Shown here piece after piece: positions 23,501 to 34,155 of a stretch of DNA of 64,000 nucleotides. The position numbers and the translations under genes are program-made. The DNA comes from Hymenopellis radicata (Eukaryota; Basidiomycota; Agaricomycetes; Agaricales; Physalacriaceae). The notes under the pieces are model-generated. The model saw nothing but the letters and a program-made list of their open reading frames with translations, was not told the origin of the DNA and made no database searches. Every line of letters begins with the position of its first letter. The first letter of the stretch is position 1. The stretch is from assembly GCA_015501595.1 (NCBI GenBank), contig JADNRX010000283.1:1-64000 (forward strand), written 5' to 3'.

Positions 23501-23867
23501 ACCCCCTAAAGCCGACGCCAATGCTTAGGTCGCGTGTTTTAGCGGCAGGCAGATTTTGGCTTGATTTCAGCATAGTCTGTTGAAAACGACCCCCAGTCTG
23601 CCTGGTCCGAGCGCGAATCATGCATAGTGATGATCGGGCAGCGCAATGGCGCTACCCACATCGACATTGCATGAAAGAACGTGCCAGAGGTGTCGATTGA
23701 CGCTCCAAAATTACAGAACTCTTCCCACTCCCGCGCCCGCTTTCCGACAGGGTCTTGTCTCGACGACGACTACAGGCAAGACAGGTGAGACACATACTAC
23801 GACCGCGATGCTGATACTCACAGAAGAACAGGAAAACACATTCCCAAAAGAGCTTGACAAGTGACGG

Positions 23868-24152
23868 TGGCTGGATACTTCGTTCTACGACGCAGAGGCC
23901 ATCGTGACTGGACATAACGAAGGCCATGGTCGCAACGTCAGCGTCTGTGGGGTTTAATGCAAAATGGAGTCTGGGAAGGCGTTCAAGGTTGGCTCGGGGT
24001 TGAGCGACAAGCAGCACAAGAACCCGCCTAAGCTTGGGACCATCATCACCTACCTTACGCGCGACGGGGTGCCGCGATTCCCCACGTTCGTCGGAAAAGC
24101 TGTGGATAAGGATGCGCCCAAGGATGCAGAGGTACCCGAGCATAGAAAGTCC
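23868..24152 (+). pseudogene. ATP-dependent DNA ligase fragment (OB-domain region)
   Basis: One frame reads FYDAEAIVTGHNEGHGRN, then an in-frame TAA near 23956, then FKVGSGLSDKQHKNPPK, ITYLTRDGVPRFPTFVG and DAEVPEHRK. The pattern K/x-V-G-S-G-L-S/T-D, PPK-x-G-x-I-x-x-Y and DGVPRFP is that of the C-terminal OB fold of ATP-dependent DNA ligases. The nucleotidyltransferase domain is missing, the stop interrupts the frame and a few codons after ITY appear lost. It is probably a captured or decayed passenger. It is head-to-head with passenger 3. Confidence 0.7.
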
Positions 24153-24566
24153 GTGTTTTCATGTCCAAGGTACTACACAGCCACATGCAAGGCTTCAAAT
24201 TTCACATCCGCGTGACCACTGTGAAGTTTGAAGCCTGGAGAACCCTAACCCTAGCTAACAGTCCTTGCAGGCACAGAGTGACGGTGTGCATGGCATCGGA
24301 GCGGACGTTCCAAGAGGACATGGACGTACCTGCGTGTAACATCACCAGGAAACGCAAGGACGAAGTGCGCTTGTCCCATGTGTCTCATAGCACTCTTGGT
24401 CAGCATTTTCACTAGATAAACGCCTATAAACGCGCTACAAAGACGTAGTAATAAGAATCGAGAGACAGATAAATGATGTACCATTCAGAGCACCCGAGAA
24501 GTCGAGCCGCGTCGCCAATACCAAGCACCGAGAGGTGAAATAAGCATCCTAAACAATTGGTCACAT

Positions 24567-25125
24567 CTACCAGAGAGGGCGTCGATGCAATGCATTTGTC
24601 CTGCTGGGGTAAACGAGGACGCTGAATTCAGTGTTGGTCGACGTGGGGAAGACTCCGAAGTCATTGGTCACGAAATAGCGTGTACGTGAGAAGAGGTCTT
24701 GAAGGTCATAGACACCGTCTACGCGGGAATTAGAGGTGACTAAGATCAAATGGCAAACCCTCGCCAATATATGTATGCAATCCAACATTGCCATTTCCCA
24801 CTAGGACTGCTCCACGCCAGCAATATGGCCACCCCGCTCAAGCCGAACCCAGCCCGCGCGCGGAAGCGACAAATCTTACTCGTCCTCTGACAAGCCGATG
24901 TAAGGTCTAATCGTCCTAAGCCTGGCCTGCGAACCGGAACCCGCTACGCCGCCATCCACCGTGAGCACAAGATGCTGCAGCGGACGCTGCAAGAACGCAA
25001 GACTACGAAAATTTATCAGCCTCTAAGCATGGAAAGAGAGACCCACCTCTCCAAAAGCCAGCCCGATCCAAGTATCCATGGCCGCCAGTGCGTCGTCGAC
25101 GAGGATGGACTCACTTATGGGTAGA
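24567..25125 (-). pseudogene. Unrecognised decayed gene in KDZ element
   Basis: Minus-strand coding phrases line up in order: ILVDDALAAMDTWIGLAFGE (about 25110-25050), LAFLQRPLQHLVLTVDGG and RLRTIRPYIGLSEDE (about 25020-24895), LVGNGNVGLHTYIGEGLPFD (about 24800-24750), and VDGVYDLQDLFSRTRYFVT (about 24720-24665). A GTGGGT...CGTAG intron is likely between the first two. The last two blocks need a frame change near 24745, so the gene looks broken. I do not know the family. Confidence 0.45.
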
Positions 25126-25154
25126 GCCAAGCCGGTCTAACCCACGTGGCTAAA

Positions 25155-25198
25155 GCAACGTCTCGATTTTGGCCCACGGGCCAAAATCAAGACGTTGC
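25155..25198. repeat. 44 bp near-perfect palindrome
   Basis: GCAACGTCT, one mismatch, GATTTTGGCCC, two-base centre AC, then the exact inverse. It would form a 21 bp hairpin with one mismatched pair. It lies in an otherwise geneless part of the KDZ element. Confidence 0.85.
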
Positions 25199-25199
25199 C

Positions 25200-26108
25200 T
25201 GAACACAGCCACAAGCAGCGGCAGGCATCTTTGTAGCGTGGACCGTTTGTAAGCAAAACCGCGATTGCAGAATTCGCGGAAATGCTGAACAAGGCTTACT
25301 TTCACCACGATGTTGCTCATTGCACATCGTCTCTCTTTCTCTTCTGACCCCGAATTTCGCTCTCTGTCTCCCCCGTATACGACCACGCCATATCCCTTTC
25401 TACGCCAGCAGCGACGTGTAAGCCCCATCAACGTGGGCAGCATGTATTCCAAGCCGTACTTTTGGTCATGGAGGGCGACACGAGTGGCCCCGACGACGAC
25501 GACGACCATGTAAAGGACGACTACGACGTCTGGTACGACGTAGCCAGTGTCGTCGTTATGGTGTCGGCGCCGACCATACTCCCACCGTTGACGTCCAGCC
25601 GTTTCTGTCAACAGCGGGCCTCTTGTCCTTGGACACGGGCTTCGAGCCACTTTGCGAGTCGTTGTCCGCTGCTTGTCATGGTCTGGAGTGGTCGTCATTG
25701 AATACTTGGTACGCCCACCGTCATCCATTCTCCGCCTCTCCCGAAGCAAATTGTTTCCATAGTGCCGTCGACGATTTGCCTTCGCTTTTGGACGGCTGCC
25801 CTCTCCGGGTCCAGGAGAGAGCAATCCCGCTGTCGTTGACGACCTCGCGCCATTTCCGCCGCCGTCGCCCCTGTCGACCCAACACCATCGCCCAGTATCC
25901 TTCCAGAGACTCGTTCTCACCCGTCTCTGGACGGATTCCTCTCATTCTTAGACTGTTGCCCTCTCCTAGACTCATAGAGGGCAGTCCCGCCGTCATACAT
26001 CACGTCGCGGCCGACGTGGCTAACCCTATGGCATTCTCGCGTGAATGTCCTAGGGTTAGGGCGCGAACGCACCATTAAGGCACACACGTTTAAAAGCGGG
26101 AATAGCAC
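25200..26108. other. KDZ internal non-coding stretch with degenerate repeats
   Basis: GC-rich, with long shadow frames on both strands. Loosely repeated motifs such as CTGCCCTCTCC ... AGAGAGCAATCCCGC (about 25797 and 25963) and GACGACCTCGCGCC/CACGTCGCGGCC recur about every 170 bp. No supportable gene. Confidence 0.45.
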
Positions 26109-26221
26109 AGTGTACTGTAGTAGATCACCTGGGGTGTCCTCCTATCTCGTGCGAATTCATTTTTGATTCTGTTGAACTCCTATTTCTGTTCCTTCCTCTT
26201 ATCATCGTGCTCCCAAGTCTA

Positions 26222-29200
26222 ATGGCGCCAACTAGCAATAAGCGGACGAAGGCTGTGGCCCGGGGAGAAATCGATGACTTTGATAGCGACGATGACGCTG
26301 ACTTTACGATTGACAGCAGCGGCCCGAGCGGGATGCATTCCCATGTCGCACTGCCTGCCCAACTCATCGACGAGCGTCCAGCGAAACGTGTAAGGTCAAG
26401 TTCGATCCTACCAGGCAGTAGCGAGGGTGCAACTACCCTTTCCATGGATCAAATGGAGGCTATTCCAGCACTCGCTACTGGAGATTCAGATGACATGGCC
26501 CAAGATGAGGAAGAGCCAGAGGCGGGAAGTTCCCAACCAAAACCACCAAAGCCACAGGTAGAGATAATTGCCTCTGAGACTCGGACCAGACTGACGTAGA
26601 GTTTAAAGGGTGCGTCGCGCTACATGGTGGACTTCCTGGAGAAATTCCCCATCCTTATTGACTACTTGCTTGCCGGAGAGTCTCATTCCGCCATTGATCA
26701 GCCTTGTAGCTGTGCTGCCACGCGTCCCGGTGCGCTTCGCAAAATTCTCTGTTTCGACTGTAGTTACTTTGAGCCCTGTTGCTCCGATTGTTTCCTGGAG
26801 TCGCATAGAAATTGTCCGACACATTGGGCTCACCGCTGGAATGGCCAGTTCTTTGATAAAGTCGACATCTCTGAACTCGGCTATGTCTTCACCTTCAGCC
26901 ATGCACATGGTGCGCAGCGTTGTCCTAATGGCGATTATGGGGACAAGAAACCTCTCAATTTCATCCTGGTCGATACAAACGGAGTTCATCAGACGAAGGC
27001 GGTCTTCTGTGCATGCGCCAACCATGGCAAGCCAGAGGATCGCTTCACCGAGCTCTTGCACTGTCGCATATTTCCCGCGACGGTAGCACGACCGGAGACC
27101 GGATTTACCTTTGGCCTTCTTGAGGACTTCCACCTCCAAACGCTCACTTCTAAGAAGTCGCCATATGATTATATTGCAGCTATTCGACGCAAGACATGCA
27201 ATGCGGGACCTGATCTTCACAAAGTTCCTGTAAGTCTTTGGGCTCGTGGAAATCTTGACCGCTGATGGCCCGAGCATAGAATCCATACGTGCAATTCCTT
27301 CGGGTTCAACGTGTCTTTCGTGCTGTCACTGCTATCAAGAGAGGTGGACAGGTACACGGAATTGACCGGTTCTTTCTAAACCGCCCTCCTGGCTCGGTTG
27401 TAGTACCGTGTTTCGTATGCCCAGAGCCAGGATTCAATGTTCCCGATCACTACTGGATTGACATACATGAGGATTTCATGTGCGTTCTTTGTTATTTGCA
27501 GAATGAAACTAAGCTAACGAGGACTGTTGTCTAGACATCTGGTTCAACTCGCGCTGATGCTCGATGGTCACTTTGGGCTGCAACGTTTTGGCAAGGTTGA
27601 TGATCCGGATGATGTCTCGTTGTTGAAAGGAAAGGGGTTGTTCCCACTCGATGAGCTGTACAACGAGTATGTCCGTGATGTCGTTGCTAATGAGGAAGAG
27701 GCAAGCCATGTTCATATCTTCTTGGAGTAGATACTAATGTACGGCCTAGAAATCGAGCTGTTCGAACTTTAACGCTGTTGAGATGCAGAACAGGTTGAAG
27801 TTTCGTGGATGTGTGATATCAGGAGTTATTGCGGTTGAATGCGGCCGCCATTGTATCTTCCTATCAATGGTGGATCTGCAGAAAGGCGAGAGGTATATTC
27901 TCATTCTGTTTGGTCGACTCCTTTATTCAACGGTTGGACAGATTCTCGAATGCAGACTATGCGCTGATGATGGCTCTCCGCCGTTTCATGAGCTCCAGTT
28001 TGGATCGAGTCAAGTTCTTCAAGAGGTTTATTACGACATACGATGTTGCTTGTCAGTTTGAGGTACACTTCGGAGAGCGCATCTTCAAGAGCTTCCCTGA
28101 TCTGGCACCCATCGTTGACCTCATCAACTTTTTGGTTCCGAAGATGCATCTAGACGGACATAAGGATAAGTGCAAGTATCGATTTGCACTGAACTATTTT
28201 CAAGGTGCTGGCCGTACCCACGGAGAGGGTATCGAGCAATCATGGGCAGAGAGCAAGCAGTCAGGTGGGAGTACACGTCAAATGAATCATGGACATAGAC
28301 ACGACACGATCATCGACTTTCATAACTTCTCGCGAGATTCTGTATCTCCCTTCGGATTTCAATTCTACCGACCGTGTCAAGCTAGGACTGCAACGGTTGG
28401 CAGATTTAGAGTTGAGACTACGAGAAGGAGAGGCAAACGATGCGGTCCTGGCCCTCTGTGATACTATAGCGCACAAGATGGTGCTACGGGAGGTCAAAAA
28501 GTCAAATGCGCGTGGAGTCACACAGAATACACGGGCGACAAAGTTCATCCGCGGCGTCGAGTTCAAACGAGCGGGTCATGCAGCCCAATATCGGAAGGCG
28601 CGAGAGGCTGTGTTGGAACTGCAGAACGTAAAGGAGTCAGCCAATTATCCGGTGCTAACGGAGGAGGATATGTACGCCAAGAACGCGGTGAACGCTCGAG
28701 AACTGGGAGACGGATCAAAAACTGATGGGTGGATTTGGCGATATGGTAACTTGAAAGGGTTGGACAAGGATGAACGAGATGCGTTCGTGATTGAGAGTAA
28801 GTTCAGAGTGTCTGAGTTGGGAAATACATCTGACAGGCTTTTTCAGCGGAGCGCGTCCAATGGTTCCGTGCCAAGGCAGACATGGAACGTTGGATGGAGG
28901 AAGTCGAAACACTGGAAGAAGAGTTCCGACGCCTTATCCGGGCCTGTCGATCCATGACGGACTATTGGACTCAGATGTCAACGGAATACGACTCAGCAAC
29001 AGCTCCATATCTTCTCTCGCGGAGCGGAGATGTCACCAACCCAAACTGTGGCTATCGCGTATATGCATTACAGAAAGCGGATATGTATAGGAGGATCGGC
29101 GTACATGCAGAGAAGTGTTTCCTAGATCCCAAAGTTGGTGGAGCATGGCCGGATGAGAAGGAGGACATCAACGAGTTCTTGAAGAAGCGCAGACCACGGC

Positions 29201-29262
29201 TGGAGGTTGATTGGCAGAAAGATGGCAAAGATTTTGAACAGCTCGTAGGAAACCAGAAATAG
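26222..29262 (+). pseudogene. KDZ transposase with CxC-type zinc cluster, nearly intact
   Basis: Six exons: 26222-27229, 27280-27479, 27535-27709, 27750-27892, 27942-28796, 28847-29262. The N-terminal part is acidic and disordered. A Cys cluster follows (CSCAATRP, CFDCSYFEPCCSDCF) of the type found before KDZ domains. The KDZ domain proper includes LMLDGHFGLQRF, DDPDDVSLLKGKGLFPLDE, GCVISGVIAVECGRH, TYDVACQFEVHF, PKMHLDGHKDKCKYRF and GRTHGEGIEQSWAE; the Asp, Asp and Glu in these blocks fit an RNase H-like active site. Two faults remain: an in-frame TAG at 26597 between the acidic head and MVDFLEKF (26624), and a one-frame change near 28300-28320 after DTIIDFHNF. A reading from 26624 with a small unrecognised intron at the second site is possible, so activity cannot be excluded. 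It ends QLVGNQK. Confidence 0.9.
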
Positions 29263-29286
29263 ATTATATTCATAACTCGCACGGCG

Positions 29287-29989
29287 GTGAGTAATGAGAA
29301 GGATTCGGCCGAAACGCGTCAAACGCCGGTCATGTGGCCTTTGCATTGTGTTTGGCAGCCCCGTTTGTTGATCTATAACCACCATCATCGACCGACATCG
29401 ACTGCCCACTATCTGCTGGGGCACCATCCCGGACAAGAAGCACCGGAATGGATTTGCGGTCTCCTTTTCGGCGTAATCTGCAACGATCTCGTTTGCCTAC
29501 CATACTTGAGAGAAGACGTGAGGATCGCAAGGATACTCAACATGACGCGGGAGTTCATGTCGCCTCCTCCAGCCGTTCTATCTGCTCTCACATCACCCCA
29601 TGACTTGATTTTAGCTACGTCTCGTGTGCGACACCCACACATAATAGGTATGTACGCTCAACGACACCATCTTATTCAAGTCTGCTCATGGTCACCGCTT
29701 CATATCATCCAGCACCGCTTGACACCCCGCTGTCCTCCGCTGCTCCTCAGACGCGAGTGCATCAGGAAGTCATCGGGGACTATATCCATTTCAGCAGCCG
29801 GCTCCCCTGAAAGCGTGGCTCGCAGTTCTGATTCGTAGGCGGCAAGCTAAAGGATATGCTGCGGGAGGTCGGCGAGTTCGTGGAGGTTCGAGGTAGCTTT
29901 CAGGTCGCAGGTGTCGGTTGAACTGCTGGTGGAAGGCGATTGGCGACGTGGTGAGTCGCGGTTACTGCTTGAGCTGCTAACGGTTTACA
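29287..29989. other. Region downstream of transposase
   Basis: An open frame 29287-29838 on the plus strand contains a GTATGT donor-like site near 29648 and no recognisable domain. Treated as unsupported. Confidence 0.35.
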
Positions 29990-30589
29990 GGTCGTGGCAA
30001 GCCACGCTCATTCGTGTCAAGCCAGCGCAGCTCACTGGTGTCAAGGCCGAGCTCCCTCGTGTCAAGCCGCACTCATCGTGCAGGATCTCAAGCATGCTCA
30101 TGATATCGGATCTTAAACACGCTCACGATGTCGGCTCTTAAACGCCCTCACGACGAACAATCTTAAGCACGCTTGTGATGAGCAACCTCAAGCATGCTTG
30201 CGACAGATGACGGTAAGCGTGGTCATAACTGACATTCTTTCATATGCTCACACCCTAATTAAGGGCTCGACTGTGCTTACAGCAGATGCTCCGCCGCTCC
30301 CTGCAGACGAATCACGATGCGCTGCTCACAATGGATAGCCTGAGAATCGTAAGTTGATCGTAAGGATGCTTACGAGCCTCAGCATCCTCCTCGTTGTAGA
30401 TTACTTTTTTTGTACTTGTCATTGTTCAACAATGTTTTTTTTCTCTTAAGATTGTACTTGAACTTCTTAAGATTTTAGTTGAGATGAGAGCATCTTAAGA
30501 TTGTGTTTGAGATGCAAGTGATCTTAAGATTCTGCTGGGCAGCAGACTGTCGTCGACATCCGGGGCATGCTCACCGATTGCTTAAATCG
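29990..30589. repeat. KDZ right subterminal repeats
   Basis: Repeated units of the form ATCTTAAGCACGCTTGTGAT / CTCAAGCATGCTTGCGAC and GTCAAGC..CTC, then many CTTAAGATT sites. They mirror the left subterminal region and are denser near the end. Confidence 0.75.
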
Positions 30590-30660
30590 TCTTAAGATTC
30601 TCACATTTAAGCGTAACATCGAGACGTTGGGAATCTTAAAGAAAATGTATGAAATGTTAG
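30590..30660 (-). repeat. KDZ terminal inverted repeat, right
   Basis: Reverse complement begins CTAACATTTCAT and shares TTTCTTTAAGAT, CCAAC, GATGTT and GCTTAAA with the left end. Confidence 0.85.
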
Positions 30661-30667
30661 GACTGTC
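30661..30667. repeat. Target-site duplication, right (GACTGTC)
   Basis: Direct repeat of 18534-18540. The flanking eighth base differs (C on the left, G on the right). Confidence 0.9.
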
Positions 30668-30771
30668 GCCTTCCACTTGTATCTCAACAACCGGTTCACG
30701 GGGAGGGTACGCGGCTTGGCCGTCACTGAGTCGAATTTCTTGGTTGACAGATGGCGAGAAGATATCTTCAT
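30661..30771 (-). pseudogene. PKA-like kinase, left copy, exon 1 (5' part)
   Basis: Reverse complement from ATG at 30771 reads [20 protein letters not shown] and continues to the codons Ala-Thr-Val just before the Gly-rich loop, where the transposon entered. It joins the 17309-18540 fragment. Confidence 0.85.
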
Positions 30772-31654
30772 TGTTGCTGAACTAAAATGATTGTTGAATA
30801 ACTATCGTGAATCGATGTCGAACTGGCACTCACAAAGAAATTTACACGGCAGTATCTGTGTTACTGCTGTGAGGGATGAGAGTTAGAGAAATGGTCTGAA
30901 CAAGGAGGTGGGCAGCAACAAAGCCATTGTTTGGCTCTTTGTAGCTTGGACCCAGCGATCGTAGATTACGTGACATTGGATTTGGCCTGGGTTTCCAAAT
31001 GGTATGGCGTCCACAAGGACATAACACTGCCACTCACTAGCGAGATGTGGCCCGCGGGGTGTAAATGTCCCCCATTGAGCTCATGTCCAGAACGCACTGT
31101 GGCCCACGGTCGTATCAGCAAAAACGAAGCTTCTTTCAGCACGTTCCGTAGTTCCACTTCTTTGCAATATAGCGCTTCCATCTTGTTGTGTACCTGCGTG
31201 ATCTGGGTGATTATACGTCGTTGAAGCTGGCAGTAAATTCTCGTACGATACTCGGCTTTCGCAGCAGAACAATGATCAATTATCAACGCATAAGATTCAG
31301 AGCAGGTAAGTTAGCGCGTCGTCCTTGTACTTCTCTAGCCAACCTTTTATCCCGCCATCTAAGATCAGCGCCTTGCATTCATCCTCCTTAATACCCCGTT
31401 CATTCAAGGCGTCCTGGAACCACGACGATGCACGGGCAGCTCTGCTTGTAGCCGTGCAGCTCTGGCAGTGAAAGACTACCTCCTTGAACCGAGAAAGAAT
31501 CGGAATAAGGCTCGGGAGTGTCGGGTAGAACGAATGCGCGGGGAGATTGATTGCGCCTTTGATGAAGCCGATCTATTAACGGATCAGTTGAAAATCTGCA
31601 GGCCGACCAAGTTGATTACCTCGAAATCCGTGCGCCTGAGATCTACGACAAGGA

Positions 31655-31870
31655 CGTCCTTATCTCCCGCTCTAAGACGCGCGTGCAGGTCCTCTGCAGA
31701 AATACGTCCAACAGAGGACGTGGGTGTGGGAAAACTTGCGTGCCAGGGAGCTTCGCTTGACATTCTGGTCGTCTCGGTAAGTATGGAATGCGCCTCATTA
31801 CTCCGATGCTACTCACTCGTGAAGCAGTGTGGTGGAAGGAAGTAAGGAGAAATTCGTTCACGTGGTTTGA
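31655..31870 (+). repeat. Inverted repeat block B, left copy (gene fragment)
   Basis: Matches the reverse complement of about 56720-56940. In the left copy a frame reads QVDYLEIRAPEIYDKDVLIS, then RSKTRVQVLCRNTSN, followed by GTAAGT near 31774, so it looks like an exon of a decayed gene. Upstream (31540-31600) the phrase FDEADLLTDQLK is one frame away, so a shift is present. Family not recognised. Confidence 0.7.
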
Positions 31871-34076
31871 TCGCAGGACACGAACATGTCATCTTCGCGA
31901 TTTGATTGGCTGTTATATTCCAGATGTGCATAGAAGCTTGATAGCCTTAATGTTATCGATGATAAAGTGAAAATAGTTCATAAGTTAATATGTCCAGGAC
32001 ACTGTACCCCGAAGCAGACGATTCAAGCATGCTCACTGTTATCTGATCTCGTAGCCATCAATTTCTGGTTAGGCAAAATTATCGCATCTCCTCCATTCCA
32101 CACGATGCCACTGAAGTACCAGCTGCCACGTCCGGCGGCGTTTTCAAGCTGGAGGGATCTGTCTGGAGGACTGCATCAACGAGGGCGGACGGCCCCATCC
32201 GAAACAGCTCATAAAGCTGATTGGCCAGTGATGGCTGTTGAGATGACAAAGTATGGAGTTGGCCGTAGATTTGGGCATTCCCGGTGTGTGGACGTGATCG
32301 TAGTTCGCGTTGTGCGCCACTCTCGAACAGGAAGGCCAGCGTGTTGTGTCATACTAGGTGTCGCAGCTAAAAGCAATACAAAGAGCTAGAAGATAGCTGA
32401 TGTGAACCTTGTAAGCCGGAATACAAGTATACCGACGCTGAGTAATGAGACATCTGGCGTTAATGAACATTCACAGCTGAGAAGCTATAGATGTATATCA
32501 CTGGTGTGCGAAACGATAATCAGCGGTAAATTTTGGAACATCATCGACCCGCCAGGGAGCGCTACCTTCCAAGTCAAGTCCGGCGGACGAAATCCCCATT
32601 TCGCTGGACACTGTCGGTGCGAGTGTGATGGAAGTCAAATCCGAACGAGTCATGACGTCTGTTGGCTGTAAAGCAGTCATGAGTCAATGAGCTTCCGCGG
32701 AGCAGCAGCAACGAGGACACAGACTCTGGGCACCTCGGCCAGGGAATAGCGCTGATGTAGTACGAGTCATAGTCCGGTGCAGCGTGTCAGATGGTCCGAG
32801 AGACCAGTGTCAACGATTTTCAATGAGTTAAGCGCCGGAATGAAGGAGATGGGCGCTTACCTCTACAAACAAATGATATGTTCTGAAAAAATTCAAAGAT
32901 GCGAGTCGTTATCATGATGGACTGGGTGCATTCATCCGAGGATTGCGGAACGCGAAGATGATAGGGACCGCGAGTTCCACTTAATACCAACTTCGTAGAG
33001 TCTCGACAATAGTAGTGCCTTGGCAACCGCACTTTGACGACAACTGTAGGAGTATCTTTCCCATTAGGAATTTATGGGAAACTCGTCGCAATGAAGTCTC
33101 CTACCAAAGCGCCGCGCAACTATCACGACACCATCAAGGGAGCTAGAGGCAGCAACGAGTGTTCCGCCTGAGGGACATGAGATCGACGGCCGATCATAGC
33201 GCTGTCTGAAAATCGCGGTGTATCAAGCGTCCACATGGCTATCAAAGTAGCTCTCGATTTGCAGGACACCTTGTGGCGCTTTTAGCTATAGAATTTAGAC
33301 GCCGAAGAAGCGCTTGAGAAGCGTGACGCCTCAGGCAAAAAGGTTTCCCAAGTTTGCTGTATTCCAGACGAAGAGCACTTTGAGAGCATTGTCGGTGCGT
33401 TGTCGCTGGGACAGCCTTAGTCAGAAATGGTTGTTAAGCAAACAAAAGTAATCGTGGGAGTTTAGCACCAAATCGGGAGCAACGCCTTTTCGGGAGGACG
33501 ACGACCGTCAAAGCAGCATATACGACGCGTAGCTGTGACCGCCATTCCCTCCTGTGCAAAATTCTACGATTTCCCCTTTGGTCTTCCCTTCCGAGTAAGG
33601 CCATCACCCGAACGGGCAGATGGCTATCGGCCTCGTGGAACTTTGCAGTGACTCGCTTGGTCTAAGCCTTTTCGACTACGGGCGCCCAAAAGCTGCGCCA
33701 GGCTGAAAGCATTCGCGCGGTTTCCTCCAGTTTGTAGGTATGACTCATAGACACGTCCGAAGACGAGGATAGACAATGTTCATTCCGACCCTGACCGCGT
33801 ACTTGGAAATAGCTAAGCAAGGGATCAACAGCTTTGTGTTTGCTGTGAGCGGCTATTTGCAGACGGATCTCAGTCCCACGAACTGGTACGCGTTGGACCT
33901 GGTTGTATGGAACGGTCTCCCTCTCGTCATCAATTGATCCCGCCTTTGCTCTAATCAACTTGTCGTGTGTGCATTTCGATCGGGATCTAGGAGAGCAGCT
34001 ATGAAGCACCAGTGAGTCAATTGAGCATCCGTCCCGGGGTTAACAGCCTAGCTACGACTTTACAGCCAGTGGTTCG
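31871..34076. other. Intergenic (2.2 kb)
   Basis: Short frames only; a minus-strand piece near 32820-33032 reads LPRHYYCRDSTKLVLSGTRG but could not be extended. No gene supported. Confidence 0.4.
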
Positions 34077-34084
34077 TATAAATA
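34077..34084 (+). promoter_or_regulatory. TATA box of GNAT gene
   Basis: TATAAATA, 79 bp before ATG 34156. Confidence 0.6.
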
Positions 34085-34155
34085 ACCTTTGAATCTTTGC
34101 ATTCGACTCATTCACATCTTCTCTTCTCACCGGCCTCACATCTCCACCTCTCATC

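Larger units (their letters stand above)
18541..30660 (+). mobile_element. KDZ-class DNA transposon with passenger genes (12,120 bp)
   Basis: Boundaries come from three independent signs: a 7 bp target-site duplication, terminal inverted repeats (both ends share TTTCTTTAAGAT then CCAAC), and the empty site in the other arm of the duplication at about 59163. Inside are a KDZ transposase (26222-29262), three intact-looking passenger genes (18861-21183 minus, 21884-22891 plus, 22923-23500 minus), a DNA ligase remnant and a further decayed gene. Both ends carry many CTTAAG-type subterminal repeats, likely transposase-binding sites. KDZ elements are established as large cargo-bearing transposons of basidiomycetes; passenger genes such as TET/JBP dioxygenases are known in the group, but none was recognised here. 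Confidence 0.93.
30661..31300 (+). repeat. Left arm A, distal part (promoter and first exon of kinase)
   Basis: Matches the reverse complement of about 58520-59160. Homology ends abruptly after CATAAGATTC at 31300 / 58520. Confidence 0.88.

Noticed and set aside
24241..24253. CCCTAACCCTA, resembling telomere repeats
   Set aside because: Under two units and no array; likely chance.
25150..25920. 256-codon minus-strand frame rich in Arg/Gly/Val
   Set aside because: No domain or intron signal; composition follows the GC-rich repeats, and several frames on the other strand are equally open.
26022..26060. CTAACCCTA ... TAGGGTTAG imperfect hairpin
   Set aside because: Short, with mismatches in the stem; not clearly more than chance.
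29287..29838. 184-codon plus-strand frame after the transposase
   Set aside because: No recognisable domain, odd composition and no clear start context.
18541..30660. Expected TET/JBP dioxygenase cargo
   Set aside because: None of the visible exons shows a His-x-Asp...His pattern in a credible context, so I do not claim one.
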